From contig JAHDPL010000015.1 of NCBI GenBank assembly GCA_018434355.1, forward strand, positions 1 to 53,760: DNA of 53,760 bases, given 5' to 3'. The notes under the pieces are model-generated. The model saw only the letters and a list, made by a program, of their open reading frames with translations. It was not told where the DNA came from and searched no databases. The translations under genes were made by a program, and so were the position numbers. This document shows, piece by piece, positions 28,552-37,132 of this stretch. Every line of letters starts with the position of its first letter. Within the stretch, counting starts at the first letter, position 1. This DNA comes from Sporomusaceae bacterium. Lineage in GTDB: Bacteria; Bacillota; Negativicutes; UBA1444.

Positions 28552-30873
28552 ATGTATAGAATCAATACATTGCAAAATAACGAACGGATGTCGACCCAGG
28601 ATTTGTTGCAAGCAATCAATGCGGCGATCGAAGCCGGTGAGTCCGATTTTTCCATAGAGGCGTCCGGTCAGCACGATATTGGTGGACCGCTATGGCATCC
28701 GGAAGGAAAAAAACTCCGGTTTACCGTGACGAATCCGGGACAACGCGTTGGCTGCATGTGCCTGGAAAACACAGAGATTATTGTTGAAGGGCCTGCTTCG
28801 GCGGATGTCGGCTGGCTGAATGCCGGCGGCAAGATCGTAGTGAAAGGCGATGGAGGCGATACTTCAGCGCATTGCGCCGCATCTGGCAAGATTTATATTG
28901 GCGGACGTGTGGGAACCCGTTCCGGATCCCTGATGAAATATGACCCGTTGTATTCAGCACCTGAGTTTTGGGTGCTAAAGAATTGCGGCAGTTTTTCTTT
29001 TGAGTTCATGTCCGGCGGGACAGCAGTAATCTGCGGTTATGACAGTAAAGAATTTGCGTCGGTGGTTGGCGACCGGTCCTGTGTCGGAATGGTTGGCGGA
29101 AAACTATACTTCCGTGGCGACGGTCATGGATTGTCAACCAAAGATGTCAAAGTAAGCGCACTAGGACAGGACGATATCGAATACCTATCGAATGGCATGA
29201 CCGAGTTTTTGGCTGATATCGGCAGACCGGAGTTGATGGCTGAGCTGACCTGCTGGGATGAATGGCGCAAGGTGGTGCCATGGACCTATGAGGAACGACC
29301 GAAAAAAGCATCAGCAGACATTCTGAGCTACAGAAAAACTGAATGGGTTCCGGGGGGAATCTTTGGCGACGTTTGCGACGATGACTGGCAAGTGATGGGA
29401 CTTGTGGCTACAGGCAAATATCGACAACGGGTACCGTTCTGGGAAAACATGAAATATATGGCTCCGTGCGAGTTCAACTGTACGGCGTCCATTCCGTCCC
29501 AACAACGGTTCAATTTATTGCGCGAAGGGAAAGTTGACGAAGCCTATCGCCTGGTGCTGGAGTATACACCGTTTCCTGGTTCCGTATGCGGAGCGGTCTG
29601 CATGAATTTGTGCATGGATGAGTGTACTCGTAGCCAAGTCGATATTTCCGCCCAAATCGGTCGACTGGGGACGTATTCGGCTGATGTCCAAATCCCAACT
29701 GTGGCCGAGAAAACCGGCAAAAAGGTAGCGGTGATCGGCGGAGGACCGGCCGGTCTGTCAGCAGCGTGGCAAATGGCCCGTGACGGACATGAAGTAACAG
29801 TGTATGAAGCGCATGAAGCGATGGGCGGAAAAATGGAACAAGTAATTCCGCGCTCGCGGTTACCCCATGAGACGCTTGAGATGGAACTGGCGCGGATTGA
29901 AAAGATGGGCGTCCGTTTCATCACAAACTATCCGGTCGATAAAGCAAAATTCGCGGCAATTCGCCATGAAAACGATGCAGTTGTTGTTGCCAGCGGCGGC
30001 CATGTAACCAAAATTATCCCCTGGCCAGGTCATGAACGGATTGTAAAAGGGCTGGATTTTCTCAAAGCCGTTAACCGTGGTGAAACAGTGAAAGTCGGTA
30101 AAAGGGTCATTGTCATTGGCTGCGGAAATTCCGGGATGGATGCCGCGGTTGGAGCATATCAGATGGGAGCGGAGCAGGTTGTATGTATTGACGTTCAACG
30201 CCCTGCTGCATTCCAAAAGGAAATTGACCACGTGCAGGAACTTGGTGGCGAACTAATTTGGCCAGTGTTTACAAAAGAAATAACCGAAGCGGGCATTATT
30301 ACTCAGACCGGTGAACTGATAAAGGGAGATATGGTAATTATCACGATAGGTGAAAGTCCGGACCTGAGCTTTCTGCCAGCGGGAATCGAACTAGACCGCG
30401 GCTGTCTGAAGCCGGCGGCAGACTGGAGTGTTGCCGAAGGGATCTTTACAGCAGGCGATACGACAAAACCAGGGCGCTTGGTCGATGCAATCGGCATGGG
30501 TCGACAAGCGGCATTAGCAGTGAGTGCATACCTAACAGGAACTCAATATATTGGGGAACAAAAAAACAAGATTCCTGCGACCAGACTCAAGACCGCCTAT
30601 TTCAAGAAATGTCACAGCTGTGATTTGCCTAGCGCAAAAGAGGAGTATAATCGATGCATCAGTTGCGGGACTTGCCGTGATTGTCATATGTGCATGAAAT
30701 CGTGCCCGGAAAATGCAATTTCTCGTATCGCAAGCAAGGAAGCAGGCGGTTTCGAGTATGTCGTTGACGCCGGAAAATGCATAGGTTGCGGCATCTGCGC
30801 AGGAATCTGTCCTTCTGGAATTTGGGCAATGTACAATAATGCGGAAGCGATTAATATGTATAAAATCGTGTGA
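28552..30873 (+). CDS. Fused GXGXG / NAD(P)H oxidoreductase / ferredoxin subunit of glutamate synthase
   Basis: A 773-residue three-part fusion. Residues 1-245 are the GXGXG beta-helix domain (GltB3-like: VGWLNAGGKIVVKGDGGD, GRVGTRSG). The middle is a GltD-like flavoprotein with an Fe-S lead-in, an FAD fold VIGGGPAGLSAAW near 394-406, and an NAD(P)H fold VIVIGCGNSGMDAA near 520. The C-terminal part (about 680-773) has cysteine clusters CISCGTCRDCHMCMKSC and CIGCGICAGIC for two [4Fe-4S] centres. It would complete the synthase and feed electrons to the FMN subunit. Subunit roles are by analogy. Confidence 0.88.
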   Translation: MYRINTLQNNERMSTQDLLQAINAAIEAGESDFSIEASGQHDIGGPLWHPEGKKLRFTVTNPGQRVGCMCLENTEIIVEGPASADVGWLNAGGKIVVKGDGGDTSAHCAASGKIYIGGRVGTRSGSLMKYDPLYSAPEFWVLKNCGSFSFEFMSGGTAVICGYDSKEFASVVGDRSCVGMVGGKLYFRGDGHGLSTKDVKVSALGQDDIEYLSNGMTEFLADIGRPELMAELTCWDEWRKVVPWTYEERPKKASADILSYRKTEWVPGGIFGDVCDDDWQVMGLVATGKYRQRVPFWENMKYMAPCEFNCTASIPSQQRFNLLREGKVDEAYRLVLEYTPFPGSVCGAVCMNLCMDECTRSQVDISAQIGRLGTYSADVQIPTVAEKTGKKVAVIGGGPAGLSAAWQMARDGHEVTVYEAHEAMGGKMEQVIPRSRLPHETLEMELARIEKMGVRFITNYPVDKAKFAAIRHENDAVVVASGGHVTKIIPWPGHERIVKGLDFLKAVNRGETVKVGKRVIVIGCGNSGMDAAVGAYQMGAEQVVCIDVQRPAAFQKEIDHVQELGGELIWPVFTKEITEAGIITQTGELIKGDMVIITIGESPDLSFLPAGIELDRGCLKPAADWSVAEGIFTAGDTTKPGRLVDAIGMGRQAALAVSAYLTGTQYIGEQKNKIPATRLKTAYFKKCHSCDLPSAKEEYNRCISCGTCRDCHMCMKSCPENAISRIASKEAGGFEYVVDAGKCIGCGICAGICPSGIWAMYNNAEAINMYKIV

Positions 30874-30928
30874 ATTAAGACATTCGTATTGTGATGAAAA
30901 ACAAAAAATTACGAAAACGCATAAACGA

Positions 30929-30957
30929 TTGACAGTAATTTGCGCTGGCTCTATAAT
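30929..30957 (+). promoter_or_regulatory. Consensus promoter in the glt-liv gap
   Basis: TTGACA at 30929-30934, a 17-base spacer and TATAAT at 30952-30957, an exact consensus. No gene with a ribosome site follows; the next strong signal is the terminator at 31061-31092. Confidence 0.75.
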
Positions 30958-30963
30958 TATGCA

Positions 30964-31092
30964 AGTAAGAACGAAGCGTTCTATAGTAATTCAAATTGCA
31001 GAAGTTTCTCCGGCAGCCTTACAATCGACAAGCAGCACTTAGGCCGGAAAATCCCAATGACGGGGTAAGACGATGGTCTTGCCCCGTTTTTT
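30964..31092 (+). ncRNA. Candidate small RNA between glutamate synthase and liv operons
   Basis: A consensus promoter and a strong terminator define a transcript of roughly 130 bases. It includes a CCGGC/GCCGG pairing (about 31011 and 31043) just before the terminator stem. A 27-codon frame starts at the ATG at 30959 but would be leaderless with no ribosome site. I do not recognise the RNA family. It could be a regulatory RNA, or an attenuated leader whose gene has been lost. Confidence 0.45.
31061..31092 (+). terminator. Strong intrinsic terminator
   Basis: CGGGGTAAGAC (31061-31071) pairs with GTCTTGCCCCG (31076-31086) around the loop GATG, with one G-T pair, followed by six T residues. It would end both the glutamate synthase operon and any transcript from the promoter at 30929. 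Confidence 0.93.
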
Positions 31093-31164
31093 ACTAAAAA
31101 TCATCAAAAATATAAGGCAATGAGAAGAAAATCATCGTCGCAGACAAGAAATGTCCGGTCAATA

Positions 31165-31193
31165 TTGACACTTGTCCTGCGTGTTCATATAAT
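31165..31193 (+). promoter_or_regulatory. Promoter of the liv operon
   Basis: TTGACA at 31165-31170, a 17-base spacer and TATAAT at 31188-31193. The transcript should begin near 31200, leaving a leader of about 170 bases before livH. Confidence 0.88.
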
Positions 31194-31199
31194 AGCAAC

Positions 31200-31300
31200 A
31201 TCAAATGCAAGCGGTCGTTCACAGTCGCGTTCGTTAGGGTAGATTCGCAACAGCGGATCGGTGCGAGACTGAAACTGGAGAGAATCCAGGCAGTCTTTTT
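31200..31300 (+). promoter_or_regulatory. Putative transcription attenuator in the liv leader
   Basis: A terminator-like hairpin lies within the leader: GACTG (31267-31271) with CAGTC (31291-31295), CTGGA with TCCAG inside, then TTTTT. Upstream, CAGTCGC (about 31222-31228) can pair with GCGAgaCTG (31264-31271 region), which would disrupt the terminator. A 10-codon frame from the ATG at 31205 contains three valine codons, but it has no ribosome site. Regulation by attenuation is inferred; the sensing element is not identified. Confidence 0.5.
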
Positions 31301-31369
31301 CTATTCGTTGACGGCGTAACAGGCGTAAGTATTTGGTGAACGTTGTAATCTTCAAAAGGGGGAAACATT

Positions 31370-32266
31370 ATGGAAGCATCGTCATTAACTCAGCAATTTT
31401 TCCAACAACTGATTAATGGAATCTCGCTGGGTAGTATTTATGCACTGATAGCATTGGGCTATACAATGGTTTATGGCATTATACGCTTGATAAACTTTGC
31501 CCACGGCGATATTTATATGCTTGGGGCATATGCCGGCTATTTCGCCACGACATTTTTTAAGATGTCATTTTTTCCAGCGTTGATTTTTTCCATGGTTGTA
31601 GCGTCAACCGTGGGAATGTTGATTGAACGTCTTGCGTACCGACCGCTACGCGGCGCACCCAAGATTGCAATCTTGATTACTGCAATCGGTGTTTCTTTGC
31701 TGTTGGAATATGGTGGCATGATTCTGGTCACACCACAGCCGAGGACCTTCCCCGAATTGTTTTCGACGGCAACTTACAATTTTATGGGGCTGGTCGTAAA
31801 TAGCCAGCAAATTGTAATTTTGGTCGTTTCGCTTGCGCTGATGTTTATCCTGACTTACGTTGTCAACCATACAAAGGTGGGAAAAGCGATGCGGGCCGTA
31901 TCTTTCGATACGGATGCCGCCCGGTTGATGGGGATCAACGTGGACAGGATCATTTCCTTTACCTTTGCTATCGGATCAAGTCTGGCGGCGGCGGCTGGAA
32001 TCCTGGTCGGGATCTATTACAACTCGATTGATCCGCTGATGGGAATCATGCCTGGACTCAAAGCGTTTGTCGCGGCGGTGCTTGGCGGCATCGGCGTGAT
32101 CCCCGGTGCAATGGTCGGCGGGGTATTGCTTGGCGTTATCGAAGCATTGGTCAGCGGATTTTTATCTTCCACGTTCCGTGACGCGGCGGCGTTTATCATC
32201 TTGATTGTGATTCTGTTGTTTAGACCGGCCGGGTTGTTTGGCAAGAACATCCGGGAGAAAGTGTAG
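31370..32266 (+). CDS. livH: Branched-chain amino acid ABC transporter permease LivH
   Basis: A 298-residue inner-membrane permease with about eight hydrophobic helices. Family segments include NGISLGSIYALIALGYTMVYG and LINFAHGDIYMLGAY near the start and VLGGIGVIPGAMVGG near the end. With LivM, LivG and LivF it imports leucine, isoleucine and valine, or related substrates. The start is ATG with AAAGGGGG upstream. No substrate-binding protein gene (livJ/livK) is seen in the operon. Confidence 0.95.
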   Translation: MEASSLTQQFFQQLINGISLGSIYALIALGYTMVYGIIRLINFAHGDIYMLGAYAGYFATTFFKMSFFPALIFSMVVASTVGMLIERLAYRPLRGAPKIAILITAIGVSLLLEYGGMILVTPQPRTFPELFSTATYNFMGLVVNSQQIVILVVSLALMFILTYVVNHTKVGKAMRAVSFDTDAARLMGINVDRIISFTFAIGSSLAAAAGILVGIYYNSIDPLMGIMPGLKAFVAAVLGGIGVIPGAMVGGVLLGVIEALVSGFLSSTFRDAAAFIILIVILLFRPAGLFGKNIREKV

Positions 32267-32277
32267 GTGATCAGACA

Positions 32278-33240
32278 GTGAGAAGCAAGATGAAGCGCGA
32301 CCTGATGGGGATCGTTGGCGCCGTTGCATTATACGCGTTGCTGATGGGCTTGATTGAGAGCGAAGTGATCGGCGCCTTTTGGCAACTGAACATCGTCCTG
32401 ATTTGTATCAATATCATTCTAGCGGTTAGTTTGAATCTGATCACCGGGTTTACCGGTCAGTTTTCGATCGGTCATGCAGGATTCATGGCGGTCGGCGCGT
32501 ATCTTTCCGCGGTATTCACGGTAAAATTGGGATTGCCCTATATTGTTGGGATTCTGGCCGGTGCAGCCGGTGCGGCGATTCTCGGTTTTGCAATCGGCTT
32601 GCCGACATTGAGGCTAAAAGGCGATTACCTGGCGATTGCCACATTAGGACTGGGCGAAATCATCCGCATCACGATCTTGAATATTCCTTATGTCGGCGGC
32701 GCGTCCGGCCTGATGGGAATACCAAGGTACACCACTTTCACCTGGGCATTTTTCCTGATGGTGATTACGGTCCTGTTCATTAAGAACTTCATCAACTCCA
32801 GTCACGGTCGCGCCTGTATCTCGATTCGAGAAAATGAGATCGCAGCCGAAGCAATGGGGGTTGATACCACCAAATACAAGGTTATCGCCTTCACGATCGG
32901 AGCAACATTTGCCGGTGTCGCCGGCGGCTTGTTCTCTCATTATTTTTACATTGCCCACCCGGCGTCTTTTACCTTCATGAAATCGTTTGATATTCTCACG
33001 ATGGTTGTGTTGGGCGGAATGGGCAGTATCACCGGATCGATCACAACCGCTATCCTGTTGACGTACATATCGGCGGAACTCGCCAGTTATCCGGAATGGA
33101 GGATGGTCATCTATGCCTTGCTGCTGATCGTGCTGATGATCTATCGACCACAGGGCTTGTTTGGCAACAAGGAGCTCAGTCTGAAATTATTTAGCCGAAT
33201 CCTGGGAGGTGGACAGCGTGGCGCTGCTGAAAATAAATAA
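32278..33240 (+). CDS. livM: Branched-chain amino acid ABC transporter permease LivM
   Basis: A 320-residue membrane permease, partner of LivH. Diagnostic segments are [44 protein letters not shown] and [13 protein letters not shown] use GTG at 32278, six bases after AGGTGAT; an ATG four codons later is an alternative. The 3' end overlaps livG by 23 bases. Confidence 0.95.
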   Translation: MRSKMKRDLMGIVGAVALYALLMGLIESEVIGAFWQLNIVLICINIILAVSLNLITGFTGQFSIGHAGFMAVGAYLSAVFTVKLGLPYIVGILAGAAGAAILGFAIGLPTLRLKGDYLAIATLGLGEIIRITILNIPYVGGASGLMGIPRYTTFTWAFFLMVITVLFIKNFINSSHGRACISIRENEIAAEAMGVDTTKYKVIAFTIGATFAGVAGGLFSHYFYIAHPASFTFMKSFDILTMVVLGGMGSITGSITTAILLTYISAELASYPEWRMVIYALLLIVLMIYRPQGLFGNKELSLKLFSRILGGGQRGAAENK

Positions 33241-33985
33241 ACTGACCAAAGAGTTCGGCGGCTTGAAAGCTGTCGCCAATTTCAACATTGAAATCAACGA
33301 CGGTGAGCTGATTGGACTGATCGGCCCGAATGGCGCCGGCAAAACTACCGCATTCAACCTGATGACCGGTGTTTACGAACCGACTTCCGGCGAGATGCTG
33401 TTTGACGGCAAGAGCCTCGTCGGGTTGAAACCTTATGAAGTAACGCAGCGAGGCATTGCCAGGACATTCCAAAACATCAGATTGTTTTCTGATTTGTCTG
33501 TTCTCGATAATGTCAAAATCGCTTATCATTTTCATGTGAAGTATGGACTTTGGGAATCGGTGCTCAGAGTTGGGCGCTACTATTCCGAAGAAGACATGAT
33601 CGAGCAAAAGGCGATGGAATGCCTCAAAATGTTCAAACTCGATGACCGGCGCGATGAAATCGCCAAAAACCTTCCCTACGGCGAACAACGCCGCCTGGAA
33701 ATCGCCAGGGCTTTGGCGGCCCAACCCAAGCTGCTCCTGCTGGACGAGCCGGCAGCCGGAATGAATCCGCAAGAAACCCACGAATTGATGGAAATGATCC
33801 GCTGGATTCGCGACGAACTGAAACTGACCATATTGTTGATCGAACACGACATGAGTCTGGTCATGGGTGTCTGTGAACGAATCTACGTATTGGATTACGG
33901 CAGTATCATCGCTGACGGAACTCCTGCGGAAATCCGTAATAATCCCTGTGTAATCGAGGCATACCTCGGTGAGGAGGTTTGTTGA
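33218..33985 (+). CDS. livG: Branched-chain amino acid ABC transporter ATPase LivG
   Basis: A 255-residue ATPase. Walker A is [16 protein letters not shown], the signature region is [15 protein letters not shown] (LSGGQ-like) and Walker B is [13 protein letters not shown]. LivG members carry the longer insertion between Walker A and signature seen here. The start is GTG at 33218, eight bases after GGAGG; an in-frame GTG three codons earlier lies in the Shine-Dalgarno. It overlaps livF by one base. Confidence 0.96.
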   Translation: MALLKINKLTKEFGGLKAVANFNIEINDGELIGLIGPNGAGKTTAFNLMTGVYEPTSGEMLFDGKSLVGLKPYEVTQRGIARTFQNIRLFSDLSVLDNVKIAYHFHVKYGLWESVLRVGRYYSEEDMIEQKAMECLKMFKLDDRRDEIAKNLPYGEQRRLEIARALAAQPKLLLLDEPAAGMNPQETHELMEMIRWIRDELKLTILLIEHDMSLVMGVCERIYVLDYGSIIADGTPAEIRNNPCVIEAYLGEEVC

Positions 33986-34689
33986 TGCTTAAGGTCGAAA
34001 ATATTAATGTATACTATGGTGCGATCCATGCGCTCAAAGGAATCAGCGTCGAGGTCAAAGAAGGCGAAATCGTCACTTTGATCGGCGCCAACGGAGCTGG
34101 AAAAAGCACGATCCTGCGGACAATTTCTGGCCTGTTGCGGACAAAGACAGGGAATATCTTGTTTGAGGGGAATTCAGTTGCTACGATGGCGCCGGAGGAA
34201 ATCGTCAAGAAGGGAATCAGTCAGGTGCCGGAAGGGCGGCGGATTTTTGCTAACATGACGGTCGAAGAAAACTTGGAACTCGGCGCTTATATCCGCAGCG
34301 ACAAACCGGGAATTCGCAAAGATATTGACAAGGTTTTCGAACGATTCCCGCGTCTGGGCGAGCGACGCAAACAGATTGCCGGAACACTATCCGGCGGCGA
34401 ACAGCAAATGTTGGCGATCGGTCGCGGCCTGATGAGCCAGCCGCGCCTGCTGTTGCTGGATGAACCGTCGATGGGCTTGGCCCCGCTATTGGTAAAAGAA
34501 ATCTTTTCGATTATCAAAGAAATCAATGCTAGTGGAACGACAATCCTGCTGGTCGAACAAAACGCAAACATGGCGCTGTCGATCGCTCATCAGGCCTATG
34601 TTTTGGAAACCGGCCGGATTACGCTGTCGGGATCAGCCAAAGAACTGATGGAAAGCGAAGAAGTCCGCAAAGCCTATCTGGGCGGTTAG
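33985..34689 (+). CDS. livF: Branched-chain amino acid ABC transporter ATPase LivF
   Basis: A 234-residue ATPase paired with LivG. Walker A is GANGAGKSTILRTISG, the signature LSGGEQQMLAIGRGL, and Walker B LLLLDEPSMGLAP. VPEGRRIFANMTVEENL is typical of LivF. The start is ATG at 33985, seven bases after GGAGG, overlapping the livG stop (TGATG). Confidence 0.96.
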   Translation: MLKVENINVYYGAIHALKGISVEVKEGEIVTLIGANGAGKSTILRTISGLLRTKTGNILFEGNSVATMAPEEIVKKGISQVPEGRRIFANMTVEENLELGAYIRSDKPGIRKDIDKVFERFPRLGERRKQIAGTLSGGEQQMLAIGRGLMSQPRLLLLDEPSMGLAPLLVKEIFSIIKEINASGTTILLVEQNANMALSIAHQAYVLETGRITLSGSAKELMESEEVRKAYLGG

Positions 34690-34724
34690 ATCGAATATAA
34701 AAAAGTGCAAAGGGGCGAAGAAAA

Positions 34725-35369
34725 ATGTTTGTTGCAAAGCGAATGACTCCCAACCCCAAAGTCATTGAATCCAGCGCAACCATAGCCGATGCATCCGAAA
34801 TGATGCGGAAATACAAGATCCGTCGTTTACCGGTCGTAGATGACGGGCGTTTGGTTGGAATCGTGACAGACCGAGACCTGCGTTCCGTTTCGCCTTCCCC
34901 GGCGACAACGCTGTCGATTTTTGAATTGAACTATCTGTTGGGCAAAATGCAAGTCAAAGATATCCTGCACAAAGATGTCGTTACGATTAACGTCGGTGCG
35001 ACAATAGAGGAAGCTGCGCTGACGATGTCCAATCACCATATCGCCGGTCTGGTCGTGGTCGATGCCGTTGGCGCTGTGGTTGGCATTATCACAGAAACAG
35101 ATATTTTCAATAGCTTTGTCGAAATCATGGGTCTAAAAGAAGGAAAAACCAGATTCACCTTCAGTGTTTCGGACCAGGTCGGCGTACTGCACGAGATAAC
35201 CGGCGTATTCAAGGACCTGAACATCAATATCAGCAGCTTGGCCAGTTACACTACCGATGAAGGCCCCGGCGAACTCGTTATCCGGTTCAATGCACAGGAT
35301 ACCGGTGAACTGATTCAAAAACTTACAGCGATCGGATATCCTCCCCTACACACCGTGCAAATCGGTTAA
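34725..35369 (+). CDS. CBS-CBS-ACT domain protein (AcuB-like)
   Basis: A 214-residue protein with two CBS domains (about 1-60 and 78-135: VAKRMTPNPKVIESSATIADA and MQVKDILHKDVVTI) and a C-terminal ACT domain (about 145-214: FSVSDQVGVLHEITGVFKDLNINIS). The layout matches AcuB of Bacillus. CBS pairs bind adenosyl ligands and ACT domains bind amino acids, so a sensor role is likely. It is 35 bases after livF and ends in a strong terminator, so it belongs to the liv operon, where an amino-acid-sensing ACT domain makes sense. The target is unknown. Confidence 0.85.
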   Translation: MFVAKRMTPNPKVIESSATIADASEMMRKYKIRRLPVVDDGRLVGIVTDRDLRSVSPSPATTLSIFELNYLLGKMQVKDILHKDVVTINVGATIEEAALTMSNHHIAGLVVVDAVGAVVGIITETDIFNSFVEIMGLKEGKTRFTFSVSDQVGVLHEITGVFKDLNINISSLASYTTDEGPGELVIRFNAQDTGELIQKLTAIGYPPLHTVQIG

Positions 35370-35395
35370 CCGCAGTTCCGCATCAGCGATTCTTG

Positions 35396-35426
35396 CTGCA
35401 GGTTCGTTCGAACCTGCAGTTTTTTT
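35396..35426 (+). terminator. Intrinsic terminator after the CBS-ACT gene
   Basis: CTGCAGGTTC (35396-35405) pairs perfectly with GAACCTGCAG (35410-35419) around a 4-base loop, followed by a run of T residues. It ends the liv operon before selD. Confidence 0.93.
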
Positions 35427-35502
35427 GCGAAGGGGACAGAAAGTGTTGTACAATAAGAGGCAGGTTAGAATCTGAGTAATTAGCGAGAGGAGGCTGTCCG
35501 GC

Positions 35503-36528
35503 ATGAAACTTACCGATTTCACCAAACGAGGCGGTTGAGCGGCTAAAATAGGGCCGGGCGCCCTATCTGACGTATTGGCGAAATTGCCGCAGATTCATGA
35601 CCCGCGGCTGTTGGTCGGGATTGATACAGCCGATGATGCTGGTGTATATTTGCTCAATGAGGAAACAGCGCTGATTCAGACGCTGGACTTTTTTACGCCC
35701 ATCGTGGATGATCCCTATTTATTTGGTCAGATTGCTGCAGCTAACAGTTTGAGCGATGTCTATGCCATGGGTGGAAAACCGCTTACCGCGATGAATATTG
35801 TCACTTTTCCGGTCTGTAAGTTGTCAGCGGAAGTTTTGTTGGCGATTCTCAGCGGAGGGCAGCAAAAAATTGCCGAAGCCGGCGCCGTAATGGTCGGCGG
35901 ACATACGATCGACGATGACGAACCCAAATATGGACTAAGCGTGACCGGCGTAGCCCATCCGGCAAAAATCCTCACGAATGCCGGAGCTCGGCCAGGCGAT
36001 GTATTGGTTTTGACCAAGGCCATCGGAACCGGGGTCTTGTACACCGCGCTGCGGGCGGAACTTTTTCCGCAAGGGGTTGCAGCTGCGGCGCAGAGCATGG
36101 CGCAGTTGAATCGTTATGCGGCGGAAGTTATGGCGCATTATCCGGTGCATGCCTGCACAGACATCACTGGGTTCGGGTTGCTGGGTCATGCCTATGAAAT
36201 GGCCAGCGCCAGTGAGGTCGACCTGGAGTTCGACAGCCGGGCAATCCCTTTACTGCCGGAGGCGGCTGAGGCCGCCGAGATGGGTCTAATTCCGGCTGGC
36301 GCTTATGCCAACCGCGAATACTTAAAATCCGTCGAATTTCACTCAGCAGTTCCGGTCAACCTGCAAGATCTGTTGTTTGATCCGCAGACTTCCGGAGGCT
36401 TGTTAATCAGCTTGCCGGGTTGTGAAGCGAGCGGGTTTTTGCAACAGGCTCGCGCGGCTGGAGTTTTAGTTGCCGCGTGTATCGGCAGCGTAACCGGGAA
36501 AGGAACGGGAAAAATTCATGTCAAATGA
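35503..36528 (+). CDS. selD: Selenide, water dikinase SelD (selenocysteine-containing)
   Basis: SelD makes selenophosphate from selenide and ATP. The true start is ATG at 35503, and an in-frame TGA at 35536-35538 (codon 12) must be read as selenocysteine: the N-terminus becomes KRGG-U-AAKIGPG, where other SelD proteins have Cys or Sec followed by the catalytic lysine (Lys15 here). The product has 341 residues. Downstream motifs GIDTADDAG, TGFGLLGHAYEM and FDPQTSGG are intact. A gene finder that treats TGA as stop would start it about 24 codons late. A SECIS-like hairpin follows the TGA. It overlaps yedF by 11 bases. Confidence 0.95.
35536..35566 (+). promoter_or_regulatory. Selenocysteine codon and bacterial SECIS-like hairpin
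   Basis: Nine bases after the TGA (35536-35538) ATAGGGC (35548-35554) pairs perfectly with GCCCTAT (35560-35566) around a loop CGGGC. The apical loop starts 17 bases after the TGA and contains guanines, as in bacterial SECIS elements recognised by SelB. Distance and loop fit; the exact structure is not verified. Confidence 0.75.
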
Positions 36529-37132
36529 ACTGAAAAGCAAGCTTGTTGAACTGAACTGCCAAGGACTAGCCTGTCCGCAGCCGGTCATAATGACCAAGAA
36601 GGCGCTGGAACAAAAGCCTGCGGAAATAACCGTGCTTGTTGACAATTTGGCAGCCAAAGAAAATGTCGCCAAGTTTGCCGCCAGTAGCGGCTACGGAGTG
36701 AGCATCGAGAACGCGGACGGCATTTACCGCCTGAACCTGTTGGCCAAGCAGACAGCAGTAAATATTGCTACCGGCAAGGAGCTTGCTGCAGACGCGGAAG
36801 CGCCGGCGATCCTACTTGGCCGAAATACGCTGGGAACTGGCAGCGAAGAACTCGGGGCGATTCTGATGAAATCGTTCTTCGTCTCCCTGCTTGAATTGCC
36901 ACAGTTGCCTCGCGCAGTCATGCTGATCAACAGCGGTGTGTATCTGGCGGCGACTGATTCACCCGTACTCCCGCCATTACAGGAACTGTCGCGCCGCGGC
37001 GTTGCCATCATGGTCTGCGGGACCTGTCTTGATTACTTTTCGCTTAAGGAAAAACTGGCGGTTGGCGAAGTGACCAATATGTACTCGATTCTTAGTGAAC
37101 TCACCAAGGCAGGCAATACAATTACTCTATGA
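36518..37132 (+). CDS. yedF: Sulfurtransferase-like selenium metabolism protein YedF
   Basis: A 204-residue protein with an N-terminal TusA-like domain (NCQGLACPQPVIMTKKAL, residues 13-30) and a C-terminal DsrE-like domain (about 95-200, with ILLGRNTLGTGSEELGAILMKSF and VMVCGTCLDY-type cysteines). It is the protein usually found beside SelD in selenium-using bacteria. A role in handling selenium or sulfur as a persulfide-like carrier is likely but unproven. It overlaps selD at its start and the next gene at its end. Confidence 0.92.
   Translation: MSNELKSKLVELNCQGLACPQPVIMTKKALEQKPAEITVLVDNLAAKENVAKFAASSGYGVSIENADGIYRLNLLAKQTAVNIATGKELAADAEAPAILLGRNTLGTGSEELGAILMKSFFVSLLELPQLPRAVMLINSGVYLAATDSPVLPPLQELSRRGVAIMVCGTCLDYFSLKEKLAVGEVTNMYSILSELTKAGNTITL

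Noticed and set aside
30839-31042. 67-codon ORF overlapping the end of the glutamate synthase fusion gene
   Set aside because: No ribosome site, and it runs through a consensus promoter; better explained as non-coding.
31232-31300. T-box riboswitch before livH
   Set aside because: AGGGTAG is reminiscent of the T-box, but the conserved AGGGTGG...ACCGCG and a specifier stem are missing and the leader is too short.
33191-33847. 218-codon ORF antisense to livG
   Set aside because: No start signal and no protein features; the opposite strand encodes a complete ABC ATPase.
35503-35574. Apparent nonsense mutation at the start of selD
   Set aside because: The TGA is at the known selenocysteine position, with a SECIS-like hairpin, and selA/selB are present, so it is recoding and not damage.
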